Assembly (NCBI GenBank): GCA_028719885.1
Contig: JAQYLT010000082.1
Location: forward strand, 1 to 64,000
Direction of reading: 5' to 3'
Length of the DNA stretch: 64,000 nucleotides
DNA from: Bacillota bacterium
GTDB lineage: Bacteria > Bacillota > Clostridia > Oscillospirales > Oscillospiraceae
Below the pieces are notes generated by a model. The model was not told where the DNA came from. It did not search any database and saw only the letters and a program-made list of their open reading frames with translations. Positions 44,127-52,984 of this stretch are shown one piece after another; the stretch's first letter is position 1, and each line of letters opens with the position of its first letter. Both the position numbers and the translations under genes were made by a program.

Positions 44127-47100
44127 TCAGCGCTCCCCCTTTTTACGTTTTTTCATCAGCCCGAGTACCGCGCCAACGGAAGTTATAAGGCCCGTCACCG
44201 TGTAGCCTTCCCAGCCAATGCCGCCGGTAGAGGGGAGCATGTAGGAGGGGCGCACGGTATTGGTAAGGGTCAGGATGCCATTGGAGGTTTCCAAAGAGGC
44301 TCCGGTTCCATAGGTAATATCAAAATTGCTGCCGGGCTGTTCCAAGATGAAGTAGGTATAGCTCTTGCCCTGATTCTCTGCCAGCAAAGACATGCCGCTG
44401 CTGGACCACTTCCAGCTCCCATCCTTTGTAAGTTGATATTCCCCAACCAAGGTCACCGTTCCATCTGCCAAGGTAGCCAACTCTTCTGCCGTACTATCGT
44501 AAGACGCACCGTAGGGAGCCGCCAGGTTTGCCGAGTCAACGGTCCCGGTCCACTCTTTTCGATACAGCTTAAAGCTCACGGAATCCGGGAGCTGAGACTC
44601 TACCGCTTGCTTCCAGGTTTTCTCCACAGAAATGCTGGTATAGGTGGGCGGATTCTCCGGCTGGGTATTCGTGACGGTAATGTTACCGGTGGAAATACCG
44701 GTCATGGTACCATTCTCATTTTGGTTGGAATAGCTGATGGTATAGCCCGGGAAATCCTCCAGGACATAATAGGTGTACCACACGATTCTGTCATTGCCGT
44801 TGCTGTCCTGCACAATTCCCTGTGCAGGCAGGTTTGCAGCTGCGCTGCTCCACTTCCAGTTTTGCGCCGCAGACAGGGTGATTGTGCCGTAGCTTTCAGG
44901 ACCGACCACCACAGGCGTAGTATCTACCTCAGAGCTTCCGGTGGAAGGTGTGGTGCAGCTATAGGCATAAGTGTAATACCCCTCATTGGCACGGGAACGA
45001 ATTTCAATGCAAACACTGTAAGTTGCGGTATAGGTAAAGAAGTAGTGATCTGTTGCCTCATCATGGGTATAAGACAAGCTTTTCTGATCATAAGATACCT
45101 CTTTCAGATACAGCACACCCTCCGGCGTTTGGTGGCCACCAACATAGCCCACGTCCACCGCAAACACTGTACCCTTTGGCACGGTATAGGTTCTATTAAC
45201 CGGCGCCCCGTTGCTTCCATAACCGCCAATAATCAGGTTGACCGTTATCAAACTGGCCAAGGGGTCATTCACAGTGGTATTCTCTTTCCGCTCCGCTCCT
45301 ACCCGCATGAGGGTCAAATCAATGGAATCCACCGGTGGTGTCGTCAGATCATTGCCTTGATAATCCTTCCACTGTTTCTCCACACTGAATTGCACCGCGC
45401 TGGGAGCATTGGAAACATAACTCGAGGCGCTCTCCGACATCAAGTCCCTTGCGTTCTGCATGATGAGCTCCGAGGTAGCAGGGAGAGAATGGGTCGTATC
45501 AGCTGCGTCAGTAAAATAAAATTTCAGTTCCTGAGGGTTCTCCGGCAGGATATAGCCCGAAGGTGCTTCATATTCCTGGAGCTTGTAGAGGACATTGGCA
45601 CTATAGCCATGACTGGCTTCCACCTCAATCTTGCCATAGGAATCAGTAATGTATTCCGTCCGAACCGTTCCGTCAGTTCCTGTCAGCGTCACCGGGTTCT
45701 GATCCCAGCTCCAGCTTCCGTTCTCAGCCATTACCGCCTGATAAATCCGGAATTTTGCACCAGCAATGGTAATCATGCTGTTTCCCTCGGCAACCTTTGT
45801 AATGGTATAGCTCCTGCCGCTCTGGATAATGGCAGAGGAGCTGGATTTCTGCCAGTCTTGATATTCCTTATTGTCCGTTTTGTATACATCCGGGTTGGTA
45901 TTATAGTATACCTTATTGCTGGCGTTCAGCTTAAAAGAGGTTACCTCTTCATTGTACTGGGACAGGAGATAGCTGTACTCCAGAATCAGAGGTGTAGAAT
46001 CGGGAACCTCCAAGCGAATGATTTTTTTAACCTTGCCGAATTCCGTCATCTGCTCTTCGTCAGCCGTCCAACGCCAGCCATCGGTAACCCGACTGCCTGC
46101 AACATAGTTGCCGTTTTCATCCCTGGTGGCGGTATACAGCTTCACGCTGTTCTGAACCAGGATATATACCAAATCCAGTTCGCCGGTCTTGGGATAATAG
46201 ACAAATTCATCCGTCAGGTAGAGCTTGGAATTATCCGAGTTCAGGTCATAGCCGTTGGGATTGATCACGACCTGGTAGTCCAAGGTCTGATCATTATACT
46301 TCCACGTGCCGGTTTTTTTCAGAGAGTTCTCAAAGGGGTCTTCGGGTGTCACTTTCCACTCCTGAGTCTGAGAAACCGTCCCCAAGGATGCTTCTCCCAG
46401 CTTGGCCTCAGCGTCATTTTTGAACAATCCAGTCTTATCCGGATGGGCCTGCAGATATTCATCGGTTGGCTTGCAATTCAGAACCAAAGTAAATTCCGTT
46501 CCGGCAGGAAGCACCTCTCCCTCCGGATTACGAGTGATGGAAACCGTAACTGTTCTGTTTTCTTTCGAATAGCTACCGCTGAAGAGATACTTCTCATTGC
46601 TGCTGGAGATGCTTCCATCCTCTGCGATGGTCAGGCTGTTGTTTTGATACCACCAGTTCAGACTCCGAACAATGGCATCTGCACTCAGGCTTTCCAACTG
46701 AACTCCCTCAGGAAGTGTATCGGTGATGGTCAGCTTGGATGCACTGCTCAGGGAACCCGCAACCGCTTTCACCTTCCAAACCAGCTTGCCATCCGTGTTG
46801 GTATTGACTGTAGTACCGGTTTGGCCATTGCCGTCGGTTTTCTGAACAGAAGATGGCATATAGGTGGTATCAGAATTCGCTTCCAGTCCCCGATAACTGA
46901 CCTTATTATAGTAGGTAGTCTCGCCGGAGGGGACGGGAGCACAGGTGGAGTAGCTCAGCACAAGCTTTTTGGACCCTTGGCCCAAAGCCTCCTGGTTGGT
47001 CCCTGTTTTCAGAAACGTGATTTCCATTTTCACGGCATCTTCGCCAGTGGTCACTTTCTGATCAATGTCGTAGAAAGTAATGGTATAGTCACTGTTCAGC

Positions 47101-49793
47101 TCCAGTGTGGTCCCTCCATAAACCAAACGAATAGAGTTTTTCTGATAGTAGTGGGGCGTTTCCCAACCCTGGGGCCTGGAGTAATCCGTCAAAATAAACT
47201 GGTCAGAGACACCATCTATTGCCATCTCGACTTCAACAGTCCAATCCATGTTCACCTTTCCATCCGCAACGGAAGAAATGGTACCTTTTTCCTTGGTCAC
47301 AGTGCCATTGCTCTTCGTCACTTCAGAGGGTGCCTCTTTGTCGCCAAGCTTTGCAGTATTGGTCACCTTTGCGGAGCCCCATTGTTTTAATTCATCCGGA
47401 ACCGGGGTATAGTAGATGATCTCATATTTGTGGGTATTCGCCTGCTCTCCCGCCGGGAAAGAAATGGAGCCGGTTCCCTCATCCAACGTAAAACCGTACT
47501 GGGAGGCGTCCGTCACCTGACTGCCGTCCACCCAGACCTTGATGTCGGAAGCATTTGTTAGCTTTTTCAGCATCTCATCCGTCAAGGTCATTCCGGATAG
47601 GTTCTGGTTATTGTCGTTGATGGTAAGCTTCCAGGGAATAACCGTCTGATTCTGGCTTTCTGCAGGGTCGCCCCACAGATTTGTCTTGGACAGATTGGGA
47701 GCAGTATCCACAATTGGAGTGGGAGTGACCGTAACGGGTTTTTTATCCGTCGATACCAGAGGATCAGAGCTGTCGTCTTTCCTGGTAGAAGCCTTCACCT
47801 CGTTGTTCACAACGGTATCACTCTCCGGGGCCTCCGCCAGTTGGTAAACATATGTAATTGTGCGGCTTGTGCTGCCACCCCACTGGCCGGCGAGGAGCGC
47901 ATCGAGTTCCATAGAGAATGTATGCGTGTCACCGTTGGCAGAATAGCTGTACTGGTCGGAACTCAACTCCGTCTGGTCCAGTTTTACAGATTTCAGAGCC
48001 TCAATTGTTAAGCCGTTGGCTTTCAGCACATCCTCAATCTGGACCTTGCCGGGAGTACCGTTTTTCGAGGAAACAGTGACAGAATAGATCAATTCCTTTC
48101 CGTTAAAGCTGTAGTTGCCGTACTTGCTGACCGTTACATCCCCATCCCGGGAGGTTCCAGGAGGATAGGTAACATCAGAATCCTTGATTACCACTTCGGT
48201 ACCATCCGGCGTGGTATATTTCAGTTCTTCCTCCCCTTCCAGACTGCTCTTGCCCAGTGAGGCACTCAGCTCCATGTGACCGGACATACCGTTTTCTGCC
48301 CTAGCCACAAATTCCGGGTCCAGGCTGATTGTAGCAACAACACCATTATCCGTTCTGCTCAGGGTGTAGGTACCGACCTGGTTTACGCCCTGGAGTACCT
48401 TATGTGTCCCCTCAAACAAGCCATTGTCTCTAATGTTCAAATTACCGAGATTAATGGTAAATTCGGTGCCCACATCATTGTAGATGTTTTCCCATGTCCA
48501 TTTATCATTGGAAGGATTGAAAGCATATACCCTCTGGGAAATCGTTCCATCCGTCACATGGTAGGTCGTTCCTTTTTCCCAATAGCTACCAAACGGCCTG
48601 CTGACAAAAGTAATATCGGGAGCCGTTTGCAGCGTGAAGTCAATCTTTAAATTGAGAAAATAGCTATCAGAAGCAAGGTCATAACTCACATCGCCGCCGG
48701 TCACCGTCAAAGGGCTGGCCACGGATTTCATGCTCACAGGGTCTCCATCCGCCAGAGGCATCACGCCGCCCTCCGACAGAGGTGCCACCGAATATTGCAT
48801 TCCCTGACTAATCTGACTCAATTCATCGGCAGGTACATAGCATTTCTGGTCATGGACATGCTCCGCTTCGTCAGCAGTGCAAATCAGGAAATATCCAGCC
48901 TCTTCCGCTGCCTGAGGGTCATTCCATTGGATTGGCTGGTCCGCTTCGTCCTCGTCCATACCGTCGGAGGCCTCGGTGGCATCCGTCCCGTCATCGTCAT
49001 GCAGTTCATCATCAGAATTGGAAGGAGTTGTCACGTCGTTGAGAATTTCTTTCTGATTTTCCAAAAACGCCTCATGGGAATCCACGCAAAGCTCGGTATG
49101 AATATGCTCCTCCATTTCGCAGATGCGGGCATAGCAAGCCTCACTGTGGCGGTGCTCCGGGATATCCTCCTGGCCGCAGATCAGCTCCGGCTGGAAATCC
49201 GCAGGATAGCATTCCGCCGTATGGCTGTGGCCCGGGGTTTCCTCTTTCCCGCAGATCAGAGTCTTCTGCTCCCCGTAGCATTCTTCCCCATGGGTATGGC
49301 CCTGGGTCTCCGCCAGGGTGCAGGTGAGCTCACCCTCCACATAGCATTCCTCGCCGTGGCTGTGAGCGGGGTACTCCTCCATGCCGCAGGTCAGGACGGA
49401 CCGACTCTCATAGCAGCCGTCTCCATGGCTGTGGGCCGGAAGCTCTTCCTGGCCGCAGGCGGGCTGGGCCTTGGAGTAGCAGTCCGCACTGTGATGATGG
49501 CAGGTGCGCTCCGTCAGGGTGCAGACCAGCTGGCCGCCCTCGTAGCACTCGTCAACATGGCTGTGGGAGAAATACTCCTGCTGGCCGCAAATCAGCTGAT
49601 AGCAGTCCTGGGTATGGCTGTGCTCCGCCATGCCGCAGCTGAAGCCCTCTGTTTCCATGGTAATGGCAGGCAGAATCATCGCGTAGGTGGTACAGAACAC
49701 CACCACGGCGGCGATGCCTGTAACCACGCCGCGCCAGAGACCTTTGCGTTCTCTTTTTCTTGCAAATTTACCTGCTTTCCGAAGAATTCTCAC
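44127..49793 (-). CDS. Giant LPSTG pilus adhesin with HxHxxxC repeats and multiple isopeptide/Cna-B domains
   Basis: The ~1,888-residue protein starts with a basic region and a hydrophobic segment ending TYAMILPAITM (residues 22-45), an export signal seen in large Firmicute surface proteins. Residues 58-236 hold nine HxHxxxC units about 20 residues apart, mostly followed by Y and a second Cys (C-G or C-T); a tenth, HVHDQKC, is near residue 315 after an Asp/Glu-rich linker. The rest is beta-rich: adhesive and fimbrial isopeptide domains, then Cna-B modules (VEKQWKDYQGND, VEKTWKQAVESQ). It ends LPSTGG, a helix and KKRKKGER. The GTG start is 7 bases after GGAGAGG. It is the likely pilus tip. Confidence 0.92.
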   Translation of the reverse strand: MRILRKAGKFARKRERKGLWRGVVTGIAAVVVFCTTYAMILPAITMETEGFSCGMAEHSHTQDCYQLICGQQEYFSHSHVDECYEGGQLVCTLTERTCHHHSADCYSKAQPACGQEELPAHSHGDGCYESRSVLTCGMEEYPAHSHGEECYVEGELTCTLAETQGHTHGEECYGEQKTLICGKEETPGHSHTAECYPADFQPELICGQEDIPEHRHSEACYARICEMEEHIHTELCVDSHEAFLENQKEILNDVTTPSNSDDELHDDDGTDATEASDGMDEDEADQPIQWNDPQAAEEAGYFLICTADEAEHVHDQKCYVPADELSQISQGMQYSVAPLSEGGVMPLADGDPVSMKSVASPLTVTGGDVSYDLASDSYFLNLKIDFTLQTAPDITFVSRPFGSYWEKGTTYHVTDGTISQRVYAFNPSNDKWTWENIYNDVGTEFTINLGNLNIRDNGLFEGTHKVLQGVNQVGTYTLSRTDNGVVATISLDPEFVARAENGMSGHMELSASLGKSSLEGEEELKYTTPDGTEVVIKDSDVTYPPGTSRDGDVTVSKYGNYSFNGKELIYSVTVSSKNGTPGKVQIEDVLKANGLTIEALKSVKLDQTELSSDQYSYSANGDTHTFSMELDALLAGQWGGSTSRTITYVYQLAEAPESDTVVNNEVKASTRKDDSSDPLVSTDKKPVTVTPTPIVDTAPNLSKTNLWGDPAESQNQTVIPWKLTINDNNQNLSGMTLTDEMLKKLTNASDIKVWVDGSQVTDASQYGFTLDEGTGSISFPAGEQANTHKYEIIYYTPVPDELKQWGSAKVTNTAKLGDKEAPSEVTKSNGTVTKEKGTISSVADGKVNMDWTVEVEMAIDGVSDQFILTDYSRPQGWETPHYYQKNSIRLVYGGTTLELNSDYTITFYDIDQKVTTGEDAVKMEITFLKTGTNQEALGQGSKKLVLSYSTCAPVPSGETTYYNKVSYRGLEANSDTTYMPSSVQKTDGNGQTGTTVNTNTDGKLVWKVKAVAGSLSSASKLTITDTLPEGVQLESLSADAIVRSLNWWYQNNSLTIAEDGSISSSNEKYLFSGSYSKENRTVTVSITRNPEGEVLPAGTEFTLVLNCKPTDEYLQAHPDKTGLFKNDAEAKLGEASLGTVSQTQEWKVTPEDPFENSLKKTGTWKYNDQTLDYQVVINPNGYDLNSDNSKLYLTDEFVYYPKTGELDLVYILVQNSVKLYTATRDENGNYVAGSRVTDGWRWTADEEQMTEFGKVKKIIRLEVPDSTPLILEYSYLLSQYNEEVTSFKLNASNKVYYNTNPDVYKTDNKEYQDWQKSSSSAIIQSGRSYTITKVAEGNSMITIAGAKFRIYQAVMAENGSWSWDQNPVTLTGTDGTVRTEYITDSYGKIEVEASHGYSANVLYKLQEYEAPSGYILPENPQELKFYFTDAADTTHSLPATSELIMQNARDLMSESASSYVSNAPSAVQFSVEKQWKDYQGNDLTTPPVDSIDLTLMRVGAERKENTTVNDPLASLITVNLIIGGYGSNGAPVNRTYTVPKGTVFAVDVGYVGGHQTPEGVLYLKEVSYDQKSLSYTHDEATDHYFFTYTATYSVCIEIRSRANEGYYTYAYSCTTPSTGSSEVDTTPVVVGPESYGTITLSAAQNWKWSSAAANLPAQGIVQDSNGNDRIVWYTYYVLEDFPGYTISYSNQNENGTMTGISTGNITVTNTQPENPPTYTSISVEKTWKQAVESQLPDSVSFKLYRKEWTGTVDSANLAAPYGASYDSTAEELATLADGTVTLVGEYQLTKDGSWKWSSSGMSLLAENQGKSYTYFILEQPGSNFDITYGTGASLETSNGILTLTNTVRPSYMLPSTGGIGWEGYTVTGLITSVGAVLGLMKKRKKGER

Positions 49794-49839
49794 CGGGAAT
49801 CCTCTCCTTTTGAACATTCTGAGAATGTTTTCTGTTCTT

Positions 49840-50421
49840 TTATTCCACCGGGCCCATTTGGCTCAGGGGCCAAACCCGGTACAAAATCCGGCCAACTACC
49901 TGTTCCTCAAACACGCAGCCCACGGTACTGCTTCGGCTGTCTACCGAAGTGGTGCGGTGGTCACCCATCACGAACACCCGGCCATCGGGCACCTGATAGG
50001 GCAAGGTGATGTCACACTCGCCGAAGGCCTTTTCTTTCACATAGGGCTCATCCAGCAATGCGCCGTTGACATATACATTGCCATCCTCGTCGATATTGAC
50101 CCACTCGCCCTCAAAGGCGATCACCCGTTTGACCAGTATCTTATTATTATAGTAAAAGCTGATGATGTCCCCCCGGTCAAAGCTCATTTCCTTGACGGAC
50201 ACCACAATGTCCCCCTCGTACAGCGAGGGCGTCATGGAGGAACCGTAAATCCGCAGCACCGGCAGCAGCAGCGTGGCCACCAGGACCGCGATGGCCGCCA
50301 CGGTGAGCAGGGTATAAACGGTGCTTCGGATGGCGCTGTGGTAGCGCTGCCGGTAGCGAACCCGCTTGAGCTCCGCCTTCAAACTGTCCAGCCCGGGGTT
50401 TTCCAATTTTCGTTTCTTCAT
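49840..50421 (-). CDS. lepB: Signal peptidase I of the pilus operon
   Basis: The 193-residue membrane serine protease has one transmembrane segment (TVAAIAVLVATLLLPVL), the catalytic Ser in YGSSMTPSLYEGD, the Lys in ILVKRVIAFEG and box E GDHRTTSVDSRSS. It cuts signal peptides on the outer face. Being encoded in a pilus operon, it probably processes the pilins, whose export signals are long. Dedicated signal peptidases are known in several Gram-positive pilus islands. Confidence 0.94.
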   Translation of the reverse strand: MKKRKLENPGLDSLKAELKRVRYRQRYHSAIRSTVYTLLTVAAIAVLVATLLLPVLRIYGSSMTPSLYEGDIVVSVKEMSFDRGDIISFYYNNKILVKRVIAFEGEWVNIDEDGNVYVNGALLDEPYVKEKAFGECDITLPYQVPDGRVFVMGDHRTTSVDSRSSTVGCVFEEQVVGRILYRVWPLSQMGPVE

Positions 50422-50424
50422 GGC

Positions 50425-50898
50425 TTACCTTCTGTTCAGGAACCGGCCCATGAATCCCCGGGGCTCCTCCGGCTGCTGGGGCAAATCCGGGGCGGCTTCC
50501 TCCGCCGGGGCGGACTGCTGCACCCCCGCCTCTGCCAGCTGCTTTTCACAGGCACTGCGGGTTTGACGCTCCAGCTCCTGACAATCCGCCCGGGTCTTTT
50601 GGAGCAGCTGCTCACAGGCCTGCTCGGTCTGCCGCAGAAGCTGCCGGGCCTCTTCCTCTTTCTGCCGGATGCTCTGCAAATAGCGGTCGGCGGCATCCTG
50701 GGCCTGGGCAAACACATTGCTCAGGCTCAAAGCCGCCTCGGCGATGGAGCCGGATTCCTCCAGCGTGATGACCCGCTGGGCAAGCTTTTCTTCCAACTGC
50801 CTGTTCTTTTTGGCAAGCCGCTGGTTTTCCTCCGTTTGCTCAATCAGCAGCTCCAGGAGCTCTGCCCGCCGGAGCTTTTTGGCATCGTTGCCGGTCAT
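50425..50898 (-). CDS. Coiled-coil cytoplasmic protein, first gene of the pilus operon
   Basis: The 157-residue protein has no signal or membrane segment. It is predicted to be almost wholly coiled coil (about residues 10-115, with RRAELLELLIEQTEENQRLA and EEEARQLLRQTEQACEQLL), a Pro/Glu-rich linker and a basic end GFMGRFLNRR. It loosely resembles DivIVA-like or scaffold proteins. I do not recognise a named family. GGAGG sits 7 bases before the ATG. It is 4 bases from lepB and first after the riboswitch, so it may position the pilus machinery. Confidence 0.75.
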   Translation of the reverse strand: MTGNDAKKLRRAELLELLIEQTEENQRLAKKNRQLEEKLAQRVITLEESGSIAEAALSLSNVFAQAQDAADRYLQSIRQKEEEARQLLRQTEQACEQLLQKTRADCQELERQTRSACEKQLAEAGVQQSAPAEEAAPDLPQQPEEPRGFMGRFLNRR

Positions 50899-51001
50899 GA
50901 AAACGCCTCCCCCACGCATTCAATGGGTGCAAAAAATGGCCCCCTGCAATCCAATCCATGTATGGGAGCCTGCCATTGGCAAGTCCCCTTGAGAAATGGA
51001 C

Positions 51002-51036
51002 AAAAAAAGCCCACACATACAGCGGTACGCGTCGGC
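51002..51036 (-). terminator. Riboswitch-controlled terminator
   Basis: In minus-strand RNA GCCGACGCGUAC pairs with GUAUGUGUGGGC (12 positions, one G-G mismatch, two G-U) around CGCU, then UUUUUUU. The first four bases GCCG are also the 3' strand of aptamer helix P1, so the two structures exclude each other. Confidence 0.85.
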
Positions 51037-51101
51037 AACTGGCTGGGTCCGTGACCCCCTATAGTTTTGCGTCCCCTCCTCGCAAAGGGTTTGCCAGAAT
51101 A
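51033..51101 (-). promoter_or_regulatory. Cyclic-di-GMP-I riboswitch (GEMM-I) aptamer
   Basis: The minus strand reads GGCAAACC, a P2 stem CCCTTT-GCGA-GGAGGG with a GNRA loop, then GGGACGCAAA, CTATAGGG (tetraloop receptor) and a short P3 hairpin. It closes with AGCCAGTTGCCG. GGCAA pairs with TTGCC as P1. These are the conserved elements of the class I c-di-GMP aptamer in order. It lies about 135 bases upstream of the first pilus-operon gene and 30 bases after the promoter. Confidence 0.94.
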
Positions 51102-51130
51102 TTTAAAAACAGTTCATCTTTGTCACTGAA

Positions 51131-51160
51131 ATTATACAATTTCTGGATTTCAAAAGTCAA
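51131..51160 (-). promoter_or_regulatory. Promoter of the pilus operon
   Basis: TTGACT and TATAAT are 18 bases apart on the minus strand, placing the transcript start about 25 bases before the riboswitch. The near-consensus boxes suggest steady transcription with control left to the riboswitch. Confidence 0.88.
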
Positions 51161-51296
51161 GTCTTTTTCCGAAAAAGGTGCACAAAAAGGGGGGACCTTT
51201 CCTTGTGTATTTTGCAGATTTATTCCAGACAATATGTCTTTTTCAGAACCGGGATGCACTTTTTCGCCCGGGATTTTTTCTTCTTCAAAATAAAGC

Positions 51297-51325
51297 TTGC
51301 ATATTTTCTCCAACTGTGATAGTAT
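51297..51325 (+). promoter_or_regulatory. Promoter of the pheST operon
   Basis: TTGCAT and TAGTAT are 17 bases apart. It is divergent from the pilus promoter and starts the T-box leader. Confidence 0.65.
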
Positions 51326-51379
51326 AGCACCGATATGCAAAATGCTGCGATTGGGCTGCCTTGCATTGGTTTTGCGCTT

Positions 51380-51600
51380 ATCAGAGAGAGCGGGATGGTG
51401 GAATCCGCTTGCGTGCAATGCCGGGCTTTCTCCCAGGAGCTGCCGCCTGAACCAAAAGTAGGGCCGGACGGGTGATGCCGTTACCCATCATGGGCGTGGA
51501 AGCGCCTGAGAGCTGCGCCGCGAAAAGCGGCGAATTGCGGGTGGTACCGCGGAAGGGTAGCCTTTCGTCCCGATGGATGGGATGGAGGGCTTTTTTGTTA
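51380..51600 (+). promoter_or_regulatory. T-box leader, phenylalanine-specific
   Basis: The T-box sequence GGGTGGTACCGCGG is at 51539-51552 and is followed by an intrinsic terminator. Stem I begins near AGAGAGAGCGGGATGGTGG. In CTTTCTCCCAGGAGCTG the probable specifier codon is TTC (51428-51430), for Phe, consistent with pheS downstream. Uncharged tRNA-Phe would pair with the specifier and, via its 3' end, with UGGU in the T-box, opening the terminator. Confidence 0.94.
51560..51596 (+). terminator. T-box terminator
   Basis: GCCTTTCGTCCC pairs with GGGATGGAGGGC (12 bp including G-U pairs) and TTTTTT follows. The alternative antiterminator would use the T-box bases just upstream. Confidence 0.92.
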
Positions 51601-51649
51601 CCTTTTCAGGCAGCATCCGTTTAATAGCATGTGCGTATTGGTTTTTGTT

Positions 51650-51848
51650 CGTAGGGAATGCATTCATGCATTCCGCACGTTATTGTTTCCAAAAGGGCGG
51701 GGTGAATGGTAAAATATCGAAAATATGTTTCAAGAAATACCATTCAACGAACCATGGAGATCACCCAACGTTTCGGAACGGATAAATCCGTTCCCTACGA
51801 ACACGTCGTCACATTTCCCGTTTATCAACCAGCCATATTTCAATTGAC
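51650..51848. repeat. Dispersed palindromic repeat, copy 5, between the T-box and pheS
   Basis: Cores CGTAGGGAATGCATTCATGCATTCCG and GGAACGGATAAATCCGTTCCCTACG are present, and the spacer has CCATTCAACGAACC. The right end is only loosely like the terminal repeat. It lies in the transcribed leader, after the T-box terminator and 80 bases before pheS. Confidence 0.85.
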
Positions 51849-51927
51849 CGCGATGGGCCAATCCCTTCTCTTTGCAAGGGGGAGCCATGATTTAATTCGT
51901 TATGTTAACCTTTTAGGAGGAAAGAAA

Positions 51928-52971
51928 ATGAAACAACAACTGGAATCCATTCGCCAGGCAGCCATGGACGCACTGGAAAAGGCCGCCACTCCCGCCGATC
52001 TGGAAGAGCTGCGGGTAAAGCTGCTGGGCAAAAAGGGCGAGCTCACCGCCGTTTTGAAGCAGATGGGCAAGCTCTCCGCCGAAGAGCGTCCCGTGATGGG
52101 TCAGCTGGCCAACAACGTCCGCGCCGCCATTGAGGAAAAACTGGAGCAGCGGAAAGCCGCCGTCCACGCCGCCGCCATGGAGGCAAAGCTTGCCGCCGAG
52201 GCCGTAGACGTCACCATCCCCGGGGACGAAATCCTCATCGGCCATCAGCACCCCATGAACCAGGTGCTCCAGCAGATCAAGGACATCTTCGTGGGCCTGG
52301 GCTATCAGGTGGTGGAGGGCCCCGAGGTGGAGCTGGCCAGCTACAACTTCACCCGGCTGAACATTGAAGAGGGCCATCCCTCCCGGGACCGGAGCGACAC
52401 CTTCTATTTCACCGATGACGACAGCGTGCTGCTTCGCACCCAGACCAGTCCTATGCAGATTCGGGTGATGGAAAACGCCAAGCCCCCCATCTGCATTCTG
52501 GCCCCTGGCCGGGTGTTCCGCAAGGACGAGGCCGACGCCACCCACTCCCCCATGTTCCATCAGATTGAGGGTCTGGTGGTGGACGAGAACATCACCATGG
52601 GCGACCTGAAGGGCGCGCTGATCTCCTGCATGAAGAAAATCTACGGTGAGGACGCGGTGATGCGGTTCCGCCCCCACCACTTCCCCTTTACGGAGCCCAG
52701 CTGCGAGATGGACATGCAGTGCCACAAGTGCCACGGCACCGGCGAAATCGACGGCGGTGTCTGCTCCACCTGCCACGGCGAGGGCTGGATCGAGCTGCTG
52801 GGCGCCGGCATGGTGCACCCTGCCGTGCTGGAAAACTGCGGCATCGACTCCACCAAGTACTCCGGCTTTGCCTTCGGCATGGGCCTGGAGCGGATGGCCA
52901 TGGGCCGTCTGAAAATCAACGACCTGCGTCTGATCTTCGACAACGACGTGCGGTTCCTGAACCAGTTCTAA
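51928..52971 (+). CDS. pheS: Phenylalanine--tRNA ligase alpha subunit
   Basis: PheS holds the catalytic site of the (alpha-beta)2 synthetase. The 347-residue product has an N-terminal coiled coil, HPMNQVLQQIKDIF, motif 2 LLRTQTSPMQIRVM, FPFTEPSCEMDM, a CxxCxG-type zinc-like loop common in Firmicute PheS, and motif 3 GFAFGMGLERMAM. The start follows AGGAGGAAAGAAA; the track ORF extends into the leader and repeat. Confidence 0.98.
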   Translation: MKQQLESIRQAAMDALEKAATPADLEELRVKLLGKKGELTAVLKQMGKLSAEERPVMGQLANNVRAAIEEKLEQRKAAVHAAAMEAKLAAEAVDVTIPGDEILIGHQHPMNQVLQQIKDIFVGLGYQVVEGPEVELASYNFTRLNIEEGHPSRDRSDTFYFTDDDSVLLRTQTSPMQIRVMENAKPPICILAPGRVFRKDEADATHSPMFHQIEGLVVDENITMGDLKGALISCMKKIYGEDAVMRFRPHHFPFTEPSCEMDMQCHKCHGTGEIDGGVCSTCHGEGWIELLGAGMVHPAVLENCGIDSTKYSGFAFGMGLERMAMGRLKINDLRLIFDNDVRFLNQF

Positions 52972-52984
52972 GGAGGGTGCCAAG

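Noticed and set aside
44004-47390. 1,128-codon open frame antisense to the giant adhesin
   Set aside because: It mirrors the codon structure of the adhesin gene, has no protein-like motifs or ribosome site, and the adhesin frame has clear domains and LPSTG signal.
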